Assembly (NCBI GenBank): GCA_963773195.1
Contig: CAVZAE010000011.1
Location: 95,761 to 159,760 of the forward strand
Length of the DNA: 64,000 bases
From: CAIWHR01 sp963773195
GTDB taxonomy: Bacteria > Pseudomonadota > Gammaproteobacteria > Burkholderiales > Casimicrobiaceae
Direction: 5' to 3'
Within the stretch, counting starts at the first letter, position 1; the number at the start of each line of letters is the position of its first letter. The notes under the pieces were generated by a model. The model was not told the origin of the DNA. It made no database searches and saw only the letters and a list, made by a program, of their open reading frames with translations. Position numbers and translations under genes: made by a program. This document shows, in pieces, positions 16,972 through 25,261 of the stretch.

Positions 16972-17625
16972 ATGGCAGAAGTCAACGGTGTCATGACGGC
17001 GATCGTGATCGGCAACGTCGATCCGGAAAACCTCGGGCGAGTGCAAGTGCGCCTGACACACGAGCGCGGGCCCGACGGCGAGGGTGGCGACGCATGGGCT
17101 CGCATCGCGACGCTGATGGCGGGCGCCAATCGCGGCACCTGGTTCATCCCCGACGTAAACGACGAGGTCCTCGTTGCGTTCGAAGCGGGCGACCTGCGAA
17201 GGCCCTACGTCATCGGCGCCCTCTGGAATGGCAGCGACCGGCCACCGGCGACGATGGATGCCGGCAACAGCACGAAGCTCGTACGCTCCAGAAGCGGCGT
17301 GACCGTCACGCTGGACGATCAGCGCGGCCAGGAGCGCTTCGTCGTGGAGACGCCGGGCGGGCAGAAGTTGATACTCGAGGACAGTCCCGGTGCGGTAGAG
17401 ATCGTCGACAGCAACGGCAACGCGGTGAGGCTCGAGCCGAGCGGCGTCACGGTGACGGCCGCCGCGCGAATCCGGTTGAACGCGAGCACCGTGGAGGTGT
17501 CTGCGGGCATGGTCACCGTGAATGCCGGCACAACGACGTTCAGCGGCGCCGTGCAGTGCGATACGCTGATCGCCAACAGCGTCGTCAGCGCAAGCTACAC
17601 GCCGGGCGCCGGAAACGTTTGGTGA
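16972..17625 (+). CDS. gpV/VgrG-like contractile-tail spike (baseplate assembly protein V)
   Basis: 217 residues. The OB-fold core characteristic of gp5/VgrG/phage baseplate V proteins is visible: VMTAIVIGNVDPENLGRVQVRL, then GTWFIPDVNDEVLVAFEAGDLRRPYVIGALWNG, the hallmark of the family. The C-terminus is a short repetitive beta region (LEPSGVTVTAAARIRLNASTVEVSAG), as in the spike beta-helix. These proteins form the tip of contractile injection machines. Start ATG 16972 with GGGAGAGG upstream. No tube, baseplate or ATPase gene is adjacent, so in this window it is an orphan; a sheath remnant lies at 34742. Confidence 0.82.
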   Translation: MAEVNGVMTAIVIGNVDPENLGRVQVRLTHERGPDGEGGDAWARIATLMAGANRGTWFIPDVNDEVLVAFEAGDLRRPYVIGALWNGSDRPPATMDAGNSTKLVRSRSGVTVTLDDQRGQERFVVETPGGQKLILEDSPGAVEIVDSNGNAVRLEPSGVTVTAAARIRLNASTVEVSAGMVTVNAGTTTFSGAVQCDTLIANSVVSASYTPGAGNVW

Positions 17626-17737
17626 TTCGCTTCGACCGCGGATCAATCGCCTTCGTCACTTCAGCCCGCCCGTCCCGGGAACGGCGACCCGTCGCTCCCA
17701 TCGAAGGCCGAGACCACGCGCGATCTCCGATCCACCC

Positions 17738-18920
17738 TCAGCCGATTATGCCTGAGCTCCCGGCTCCGGAAGGAGCGGTCGAACGGGCCCGCGCCGCGAT
17801 CGCCGTCACGATGCGCTGCCGCGTCCCGGCTGACGCCGTGGATCATCGACGAGGACATCGCATACAGGAACGTCAGGCCGACGAAGTAGAGCCCGGGCTG
17901 GCTCTCGACCACGCCGCCCTGGTGCAGCGGCCTGCCGTCGTCGCCGAAGATCGGAAGGTCGATCCAGTCGAAGCCCGGACTGAAAGCCGCTGCACCAGAT
18001 GACGTTGGCCACGTCCAGCGTCTCGACCGTCCTCGAGCAAGGGCCGTCCGTCGCGCGCGCCGACGACCCGCGGCACGCGCTGGACGCCGGCCGCGGTGAG
18101 GTCGCCGGGCTTGACGCGGATCAGCGGCGTGTCCTTGGCGCAGCATCTTCGGTCGCCGCCTTCCGGCCGAGCGGCGTGTCGCACGGTCAGCAGCCGATGG
18201 AAGACGAACGCGAAGCACGAACGGCTGCGAGCAGATGGCGTCCGACGAAAGCTCTCGGGTCGAAACGGGAATGTGCGCCGGTGTCACGGCCCGCCATCCA
18301 CGTCGTGGCGACCGCCGCGGGCCGTCTCCATGGCGATGCTCGGCGCCTGAGTTGCCGGCGCCCGCGATGAGCACGCCTCCCGGCTGGAGCTGACGCAGGT
18401 TCCGGTAGTCGGTCGAATGCATCTGCACGATCTCGGGCGAGAGCGCCACCGCGAAGGCGGGCACCTTCGGACTGCTGATAGTTCGCCATCGCGACGACCA
18501 CCTGGTCGGCTTCGAGCTCGACGGTCCCGCACTTGACCACGAAGCGAGGGCCGCGCTCGAAGAGCCGGTCGACCCGGACGCCGCTGCGAACCGGCAGGCG
18601 AAAGCGCGCCGCGTAGCGCCTCGAGGTAGTCCGCCATCTCGTTCTTCGTGGGAAAGTAGTTGCGCGGCGCGGGAAACGGCATGCCGTCCAGGCTGTCGAG
18701 CTTCGCCGGCGTGAACAGGCGCAGCGAGTCCCAGCGCTTGCGCCAGGAATCGCCGATGCGCTCGTTGGCGTCGAGGATCACGAAGCGCACGCCGGCGCGC
18801 GCGAGGTGATAGCCGACCGAGAGGCCGGCCTGACCGCCGCCGATCACGATCACGTCGAAGCTGCTCGCGTTCGCGCCGCGGCGTCTCGTCGACGTGTGGG
18901 CGCCGCGCCGCTAGCTCCAT
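17738..18920 (-). pseudogene. Flavin-containing monooxygenase/NAD(P)-binding oxidoreductase, multiply frameshifted
   Basis: Pieces of one FMO-like protein occur in order but in different frames: VIVIGGGQAGLSVGYHLARAG (FAD fold), ERIGDSWRKRWDSLRLFTPAK, MPFPAPRNYFPTKNEMADYLE, then VLIAGAGNSGAE (NADP fold) and GFDWIDLPIFGDDGRPLHQGGV and GLYFVGLTFLYAMSSSMIHGV. At least four one-base shifts separate them; the last frame would stop at 17740-17738. ATG 18920 is a plausible start. Family members hydroxylate small nucleophilic substrates. Either decayed or badly affected by assembly indels. Confidence 0.75.
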
Positions 18921-19111
18921 GAGCGCGGCTCCTTCCTCGATCAGCTGCGTGGCCGTTCATCGGTTCCCGTATCGCTCGTCATGGCTCGTCTCCTCGTCCG
19001 TGGCTAGTCCACGTGACGAAGCCTACGGCGGAGGAGCGGAGGCGACTTCGGGCGAATCCCCCAGACGCGCAGAATGGCGGCATGGGTAGTTCTACCCACG
19101 CCGCGGGACGC

Positions 19112-20896
19112 TCAGATCAGCTCGTGCTCGTAGGCGAACGCGGTGGCGGCCGCGCGCGAGGAGACGTCCAGCTTGGTGAAGATGTTGCTGACGTGGCGGT
19201 CGATCGTCTTCTCGCTCAGCGACAGCTCGCGCGCGATGGCCTTGTTGGTCTTGCCGCTGGCGATCGAGGCGCAGCACCTGCAGCTCGCGCTCGGTCAAGC
19301 CCGTGGCGTCGGCGGGCGTGCTTGTTGGCGCTGCGCGAGGCTCGCGTCGATCGCCTCGACCGCGGCGAGGTCGGGCCGAGCGCCGAGCCGCTCGAAGACT
19401 TCGCGGGCGCCCTCGAGCTCGAGCCGCGCGCCCTCGATATCGCCGAGCGCGACACAGGCCCGCGCCAGCAGCACGCGCAGCCGCGCGGCGAGATAGGGCG
19501 CTCCGAGCTGCTGCCAGACACGAACGCGCGACGCAGCGGGTCCACGGCGGCGCAGCGCATTGCCCTCGGCGAGCTGGACCGCCGCGCGGGCGTGCGCGGC
19601 GATCGCGGTCAGGACGTCGGTGTTGAGCGTCGACGCGGTCTCGTCGAGCTCGCGGCTGGCGGCGCGCGCCTCGTCGAGGATCGCCCACGGCCAGCATGAT
19701 CTCGACGTGCGCGGGCAGGAATCGCATGCGCTGCAGCCGATCGACGCGTCGCGCCGACCACGCGGCGGATCGCGCTGGCCGCCGCGTCTCGAGCTCACCT
19801 TGAGCGAGGCGCAGCAGCGCCAGCCCCGGTTGCGGCTCGACGCCGCACCGGCTCGCGTCGCGGTAGGCCGCCTCGGCCGCGTCGAATTCGCCGCGCAGCC
19901 GATGAATCTCCGCCTCCTGGTAGTGCGCGCGACCGGCCGCCTCCTGCTCGATGGCGCGCACGCAACGGTCGACCGCGCGCCGAGCCTCATCGACGGCCTC
20001 CGGCCAGTAGCCGCCCATCTGCATGATCTCTGCCCGGTGCACGAGACAATGTCCGGTGAACATGCCGAGCTGAGGATGCGCGTCGCACCAGCGTGAGAGC
20101 GCCGCGGTCCACTCGCGCGTGCGCTCGAGCGCATAGATCCGCTGGCAGCTCGCGATCGCCGAGCAGTAGATGATACCGGTCACGACCGGCGACAGCTCGC
20201 CCGAGGTCACGGCGACCATTGCTTCGTCCATCAGGGCCAGGCCGCGGTCGAAGAGACCTTGGCTCAGGAGGGCGCGCCCTTGCAGATTGCGAGCGAAGGC
20301 GAGGAGGTCCGCTTCAGCGAAGCGCTCGCCGCATTGCGCCGCGCGCGCAGCGGCATCGTGCGCCGTGGCGAACTCGCCCGCGCTCAGATGTCGTTGCGCG
20401 GCCGGCAACAGGAGGTAGCCCTGTTCGACGCAGTCGCGGCCCTCGCGCTCGACCAGTCGTTGCGCCCGACCGAGCCATCCACCGGCGCGGCCCGCGTCGC
20501 CGCGAGCGAGGAGACGAAAGCCGAGCCAGAACGCCGCGCGTGCGGCGGCCAGGCTGTCGCCGGCGTCGAGCAGCGCGTGATACCAGCGCTCCTTCGTCGC
20601 CAGCATCTCCTCGTCGCGAGCTGTAAGCCCGGCCGACCACGCGAGGCGGTGGAGATCTTCGGCCCCGAGCGGGGTCGACACGTCCGCGCGCGACAGCGCG
20701 TGGAACGCGTCGTCCCAATCGTTGCGTTCGAAGGAGGCGCGTCCCTGCGCGAGCGGCGTCGAGGTGTCGCTCGGGCGCGGCTTGCGGCCGCGTGGATTCC
20801 GCTCGTCCGCGGGCATGGGGGCGCCGTCGAGATACGGCGTGGCGCAGGCTAGTGCACCGTCGCAACGCCGAGGGTTTCGTTGACGTCCGCAGGCAT
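19112..20896 (-). pseudogene. LuxR-family regulator with TPR-rich N-terminus, frameshifted
   Basis: The N-terminal ~400 residues are helical repeat sequence (DDAFHALSRADVSTPLGAEDLHRLAW, AAFWLGFRLLARGDAGRAGGWL). The C-terminus, after shifts near 19683, 19310 and 19265, is a LuxR DNA-binding domain: LTERELQVLRL, then NKAIARELSLSEKTIDRHVSN and AAATAFAYEHELI, stop 19114-19112. A strong Shine-Dalgarno (GAGGAGG) precedes an ATG at 20896; that frame hits a stop after 15 codons (20851-20849), but a one-base shift there would join it to the main frame, so 20896 is probably the true start. The alternative ATG at 20816 has no ribosome site. Probable stress or metabolic regulator of unknown target. Confidence 0.75.
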
Positions 20897-21126
20897 TTTG
20901 GCCTCCTCGCGTGGGTCGAAGGCGACATCCAGCCACCAGGGCGGCCAGCGGTCAAGGAATCTGTGGGCCTGCGTTGCGCGATCACGCCGAAGCGCGCCAC
21001 GGGCTGCCTTGGGGCCGGCCGCCAGGCGGACGCACGCCTAGTCCGGGAATCCGTCTAGGATTGCCGGCTGGCAAGCGGGCCCTGTCGGATCGTCTTGTCG
21101 CCCTTTCACTTCCAAGCGAGGATGCC
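20897..21126. other. Divergent intergenic region between the LuxR-type gene and the beta-helix gene
   Basis: It must hold the promoters of both genes. I see no convincing -35/-10 pair, no terminator and no open frame with coding character. Confidence 0.4.
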
Positions 21127-22044
21127 ATGCCCAACGCCGCCGCGCGTTTGTTCGTTACCGTCGCAGGCGCAGCTCTCATTCTCGCGCCCGGTCTCGCGTT
21201 CGCGACCGCCCAGCGGACGTTCGTGGCTTCAATCGGCAACGACGGCAACCCCTGTTCGATCGTCGCGCCTTGCCGTACGCTCATGACCGCAGTCGACAAG
21301 ACGAACGCGGGCGGGGAGGTGATCGTGCTCGACTCCGCGGGATATGGCCCGGTATTCATTGGCCAGTCGGTCTCCATCGTTGCGCCACCGAGTGTCTACG
21401 CCGGCATCTCGGTATTCTCCGGCCATGGCATTACCGTCTCCGGGGCGGGTATCAAGGTTGCACTGAGCGGCCTCAAGGTCATCGGACTGGGCGGGGACAT
21501 CGGCATCAACTTTACCCAAGGCACCAGGCTGGCGGTCAGCGACTGCGAGATTTCGAGCATGTCGCAATACGGCATCTACGCATCCGCTACAAATAGCACC
21601 GTCAACGTGTCGAGGTCCGTTTTGCGGGAGAACGGTTTTGCGGGATTCAAAGCGGACGCGGTCCTGCAAGCCGTGCTGGCAGGCGTGCATGCCGAATCCA
21701 ATTCGACAGGCGTTTATGCGACTTCAGGTGCGAGGGTCACCGTCACCGACAGCGTACTGTCGGGAAGTTTCTTCGGTGCGGAGGCAGCGGGCAACGGCGC
21801 AGCGTCAGAGCTCATGGTCACGCGCTCGACCCTTGCGGGGAATAGCTATGGTCTCGTGGTCGCAGCGATCACGGGTAGTGCGAGATTGGTGTCTGATGGA
21901 AATGCCATCAACGAGGCAAGTACGGAAGCGTTTCACTTCGGTGCACTGGGGGCTACCGAGATTATCTACACGACGGGCAATAACTCCATCGGCTTCACTG
22001 GCTCGCTTGCGAATGCGGCGCTGACTTTGATCGGTACGCACTAG
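21127..22044 (+). CDS. Secreted right-handed beta-helix protein
   Basis: 305 residues. A signal peptide (LFVTVAGAALILAPGLAFATA) is followed by repeated short strand-turn units typical of pectate-lyase-like parallel beta-helices (GIKVALSGLKVIG, LAVSDCEISSMSQYGIYAS, TVNVSRSVLRENGFAGFKA, RVTVTDSVLSGSFFGAEA). The early motif DGNPCSIVAPCRTLMTAVDKT resembles the first coil of such proteins and could hold a disulfide. No catalytic residues can be assigned, so it may be a structural or binding protein. ATG 21127 is the in-frame one of two close ATGs. Confidence 0.75.
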   Translation: MPNAAARLFVTVAGAALILAPGLAFATAQRTFVASIGNDGNPCSIVAPCRTLMTAVDKTNAGGEVIVLDSAGYGPVFIGQSVSIVAPPSVYAGISVFSGHGITVSGAGIKVALSGLKVIGLGGDIGINFTQGTRLAVSDCEISSMSQYGIYASATNSTVNVSRSVLRENGFAGFKADAVLQAVLAGVHAESNSTGVYATSGARVTVTDSVLSGSFFGAEAAGNGAASELMVTRSTLAGNSYGLVVAAITGSARLVSDGNAINEASTEAFHFGALGATEIIYTTGNNSIGFTGSLANAALTLIGTH

Positions 22045-22087
22045 ATTTACGCCGCTCCGACGCCGGCGCCCCGACGCGAGGGGCGGG

Positions 22088-22327
22088 CTAAAGCGTCAGC
22101 AGGAACGCGACCAGGTCATCCGCTTCGTCGTCCGTCAGGCCGAGATTGAAGCGCTGGTTGTAGAAGTCGACCACGGCGCCCAGGTCCTGCTCGCCGGCTA
22201 CGAGGACGAGGCCTTCGTGATCCGAGGGTCCCGGCGCCAGCCGAACGAGGTGCGGGCCCGCGATCGGGTGCAGGCGATACTGAGCGAGCGTCTCGCACCG
22301 GACGAGTTCGCGCGCCTCCGCGCCCAA
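22088..22327 (-). pseudogene. C-terminal fragment resembling a cytochrome c peroxidase-type protein
   Basis: The last ~79 codons end in VVDFYNQRFNLGLTDDEADDLVAFLLTL, closely resembling the C-terminal helix of dihaem peroxidase/MauG-like proteins. No CXXCH and no convincing start are present (only a TTG at 22327), and upstream sequence has no matching frame. Probably a gene remnant; it could instead be a small unknown protein. Confidence 0.4.
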
Positions 22328-22575
22328 GGCGCGACGTTGAGCGACGGCGAGGCAGTGCAGCGCGCGATGGAGGATTGAACCTCGCGCATGTCATGTGTGG
22401 CACAGGTTGTAAGGACGGGTCGCTGCCCGAGTTGTCGGGCCGCTTTACAATCTCCACCGTGGCGTTGGAGCGCAAAGCTGCAAGTCCGCGTGGCGACAAG
22501 CACTTTTCCTCGTGGGAATGCCTCTTGCTCGATTCTACGGCGGTGGCGCCGTAGGCCACACCAACCGGGGAAGCC

Positions 22576-22743
22576 ATGAAATCGATCCTGGATCGTTCCT
22601 TCAAGTACACGAAAAGCGTTGATACCGACATTCGCAAGACATTCGCGCGAATCCGGCGGGAGCAGCGCCAGGCTCAGCACGGGAGCGAAGACGCTTCGCG
22701 AAAGGTGCTGTCGATCAGACGCCCGCAGAGCGCGTCGGCGTGA
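22576..22743 (+). CDS. Small conserved-looking basic protein
   Basis: 55 residues starting MKSILDRSFKYTKSVDTDIR and continuing KTFARIRREQRQ. It resembles short basic proteins I recall from betaproteobacteria, but I cannot name a family. Charge pattern and codon use look coding. ATG at 22576 follows GGGGAAGCC. No function is inferred. Confidence 0.5.
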   Translation: MKSILDRSFKYTKSVDTDIRKTFARIRREQRQAQHGSEDASRKVLSIRRPQSASA

Positions 22744-22778
22744 CGTCGCATTTATAGCAGGGCAGGGGGGAGCACAAC

Positions 22779-22958
22779 TTGGATCAGAATAATGAAACGC
22801 AGCGGACGCGGGCGCGGTGGCCCGCTCCGGCGGAGTTCGCGCGCATGAGCTGGTCGATGAAGCTCACGGTCATCGCCATCCTTCGCGCGCAGATGAGCAG
22901 CCGCAAGGCCGTCGCTGTTGGCGCGAGCGACAGGCGACCGCTCGGGGACGAGCCCTAG
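22779..22958 (+). CDS. Hypothetical small protein
   Basis: 59 residues from a TTG start preceded by a purine-rich GGGGGGAG. It contains WPAPAEFARMSWSMKLTVIA and ends RRPLGDEP. There is no recognisable domain; the ribosome site and GC3 pattern are the only support. Confidence 0.3.
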   Translation: MDQNNETQRTRARWPAPAEFARMSWSMKLTVIAILRAQMSSRKAVAVGASDRRPLGDEP

Positions 22959-22961
22959 CAG

Positions 22962-23030
22962 TCACTGGCCGTCGCCGACCAAGCCGTTCGAGAGCAGCAA
23001 TCTCGCTGCGTCGCGCCTTGACGCGAGTTG
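22962..23030 (-). pseudogene. 3' remnant of a second copy of the 26657-27274 lipoprotein
   Basis: The minus-strand reading ending at 22962 gives ARLLLSNGLVGDGQ, nearly the same as the C-terminus of the lipoprotein at 26657 (TSLLLSNGLVGGRY). About 50 bp are similar at DNA level (shared GCCGACCA..CCGTTCGAGAG.AGCAA). Upstream similarity is lost, so only the tail remains. Confidence 0.5.
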
Positions 23031-23160
23031 GCCGTTCCTGTTAACTACATTGCAGGAAATCTGAGTCAGTAAGCCGCAGCGTTTCCACCGGGCGCCGCAA
23101 GGCCCGCTGTCCGCTTGCGTACGCGAATCGACCGTATCCGCAGTGTCGCGCCGAGGTGAG

Positions 23161-23889
23161 ATGGCGATTTCGCTCAAACAGGTTGCTGCCTGCATCGGGG
23201 TTCCCGCGCCCCTGAGCGTGCTTCGCGATTTCTACGGCTATTGGGCGGGCGTGATTCCGACCGTGACGGGCGGGTCAGCGACGCTCTCGCTCAAGCAGCA
23301 GCTGACCTTGCTCAAGGGGCCGCACATTCACGTCGATGTCATCTATGTCGGCACCAGAGACTCCGACGACGATGGGACTGTCGACGCCGCGGTGCATGTG
23401 TGCCGAACGGTATACGCCACCGTGGGATTGGGCGTTGGTCGACTGAAACGATTCGCGATTTCAGCGGCCGACGCGAAAGGCGCCGACGTGATCGACTCGG
23501 AAACCGAGAAGAAGGCCCTTCTAGGCGCCTGGAACGCGCCGGGTAACGGCATTGACATATTCATGGTGCGGGATATTACCTTCGACACTGTTGTGGGATC
23601 GGCAGGGTACATTCCCGCCAAGTGCGGCGATAAGCCCGCTTCCGACGAGGATGGTGTCATCGTCGATATTCAGCGTCCCGCCGCCGCCGTAGCGCGCACT
23701 TTTACCCATGAGCTCGGGCATTTCCTTGGCCTTTCACACACGTGTGGAGAGGCACCGAAGTGCGCGGCGCCGTGCCAGAAAAGCAATCTCATGACACAGA
23801 CCGGGTGCAAGAGCGGCAACGCACTCGACCTGACGTCAGCCCAGGGCACGACGATGCGCTGCCACTTCATGGTCCAGGCCGGCTGCTGA
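23161..23889 (+). CDS. Metzincin-like zinc metalloprotease
   Basis: 242 residues. The extended zinc motif HELGHFLGLSH (HExxHxxGxxH, about residues 182-192) is that of metzincins and predicts three His ligands plus a catalytic Glu. The downstream SNLMTQTG may be the Met-turn. Six or more cysteines cluster around the active site (CGEAPKCAAPCQK), suggesting disulfides and an extracellular destination, yet no Sec signal is visible. First gene of a tight four-gene plus-strand operon. A GTG at 23143 is an alternative start. Confidence 0.8.
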   Translation: MAISLKQVAACIGVPAPLSVLRDFYGYWAGVIPTVTGGSATLSLKQQLTLLKGPHIHVDVIYVGTRDSDDDGTVDAAVHVCRTVYATVGLGVGRLKRFAISAADAKGADVIDSETEKKALLGAWNAPGNGIDIFMVRDITFDTVVGSAGYIPAKCGDKPASDEDGVIVDIQRPAAAVARTFTHELGHFLGLSHTCGEAPKCAAPCQKSNLMTQTGCKSGNALDLTSAQGTTMRCHFMVQAGC

Positions 23890-23901
23890 GGCGAGGGACG
23901 A

Positions 23902-24879
23902 ATGCCGACACCGATTTCCGGTCCGATCTCGCTGGATCGGGCGCTAAGTGGCGAGAATGCGACGTTCGCGCCCAAGGATGGCGTGTACCAGCTCGCGCGT
24001 TCCGGATTGGCCGACGCCCAGGCGCGACTCGTCGCGCTGGCCCGCGAAGAGGGTCCGCTCGACATTCGCAGACGTGCCACTTTCGCGCTGTCCACCATGG
24101 CCGATGCACGGAGCGTGTTGCTGCGTCTGGTCGACGTTGGAGAGCCCGCGGTGCTCGCGGCGGTATTGCTCGCTCTCGCCCGCGTAGGCAAGGCGGAAGA
24201 CGTGAAAGTGATCCGCAGGGCCGCCGGACGCTTGTCGGGCCACGAGGCGGAACAAGCGCAATTCTCCGAGCTGCTGCTGGCGCATCGCGTCGGACTCGGC
24301 CCCGAGGTCGTTCCACCGATCGCGATCCAGCCGGAACGCCAAAAGCCGAGCGATGCGCGAGCGCTCAGCGCAGGGAGTCCGGAAGAGGCAAGGCAAGCGT
24401 GCGATCGATTCGTCGCACAAGCGCATCTCGGTTTCGAGCCCGACGTGCAACGCAGCGCGCTCATCCATTGCGTGCACAACGACATCCTTTTCATTCCGGC
24501 GACCGACCTCCACGGTGGGAAGGGGGAACGCGTTCTCGCCACACGCATGATCGCGGGCTCCACAGCCTCATATGAGCGCGAAGCCGGCGTATGGCGTCAG
24601 GATCTGTGGGTCTTCTCCGCACCGAGGAGCGCCGGAATCGAGCTGCAAGTGTGGACCGTCGGAGGTCGCGCGTGCTACACGGGACACGCGCGCGTAGACG
24701 GGGAGGACGTGACGTTCGAGCTCGTCACGGGTGCAGGGAGTTCGCTCGCCATCGCGCATGTACGAGGCCGGATCACCGAGGATTCGGTCGTGATCGACGG
24801 CGTCGTCGGAGACCGACCGGCAACCGATGCGCGGCAGCCAACGCCGCTTCAGCCGCCCGCCGATATTCCCGGGCGCTGA
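23902..24879 (+). CDS. Uncharacterised protein with HEAT-like N-terminal half
   Basis: 325 residues, unrecognised. Residues 25-130 look like alpha-helical repeats (ARSGLADAQARLVALAREEG, VGEPAVLAAVLLALARVGKAEDVKVI). The C-terminal half is predicted beta-rich (ELQVWTVGGRACYTGHARV). No signal peptide. It starts 12 bp after the protease gene, implying co-expression; a partner, inhibitor or adaptor role is only a guess. Confidence 0.65.
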   Translation: MPTPISGPISLDRALSGENATFAPKDGVYQLARSGLADAQARLVALAREEGPLDIRRRATFALSTMADARSVLLRLVDVGEPAVLAAVLLALARVGKAEDVKVIRRAAGRLSGHEAEQAQFSELLLAHRVGLGPEVVPPIAIQPERQKPSDARALSAGSPEEARQACDRFVAQAHLGFEPDVQRSALIHCVHNDILFIPATDLHGGKGERVLATRMIAGSTASYEREAGVWRQDLWVFSAPRSAGIELQVWTVGGRACYTGHARVDGEDVTFELVTGAGSSLAIAHVRGRITEDSVVIDGVVGDRPATDARQPTPLQPPADIPGR

Positions 24880-24943
24880 AAATCGCGTACGGCGGGCCGT
24901 CTTCGCAGCCATCCGGTCTCCACACACCGCCAGGAGCCGCGCC

Positions 24944-25258
24944 ATGTCATTCCTGTCAAAGCTCAATGAATACGTAGGGAACAAGGACGTGCCGGGCCTT
25001 CACGCGGACGTCGCGCGTGCTCCTGCCGAACTGCCGCGCATCGCCGTGAACTTGCGGCAGGCCTTTCGGCAGCCGGAGGTTTCACCGTCGATGCTCGCTC
25101 GCGTGCCCGCGTTGGACAAGGCGAATCTCCCGGATCGGGTGCCAAGTGCTCCTGCGCCCGTGCCGGAAATAGCCGTCGCGATTCCCAAGGCGATACCGGA
25201 TCCGCCTCCGCTTTCCGGCGGAAAGCCGTCGTCGGCATCACGCGCAAAAAGGAGCTGA
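24944..25258 (+). CDS. Small proline-rich protein
   Basis: 104 residues. The N-terminus MSFLSKLNEYVGNKDVPGLH is helical, then the sequence becomes proline-rich and disordered (PAPVPEIAVAIPKAIPDPPP) with a basic end SRAKRS. Start ATG 24944 with CAGGAG upstream. It is 3 bp from the next gene, so probably translationally coupled. Function unknown. Confidence 0.6.
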   Translation: MSFLSKLNEYVGNKDVPGLHADVARAPAELPRIAVNLRQAFRQPEVSPSMLARVPALDKANLPDRVPSAPAPVPEIAVAIPKAIPDPPPLSGGKPSSASRAKRS

Positions 25259-25261
25259 TCA

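Noticed and set aside
22962..23195. 77-residue minus-strand frame as a gene
   Set aside because: Only the last ~20 codons match anything (the lipoprotein tail); the rest lacks coding character.
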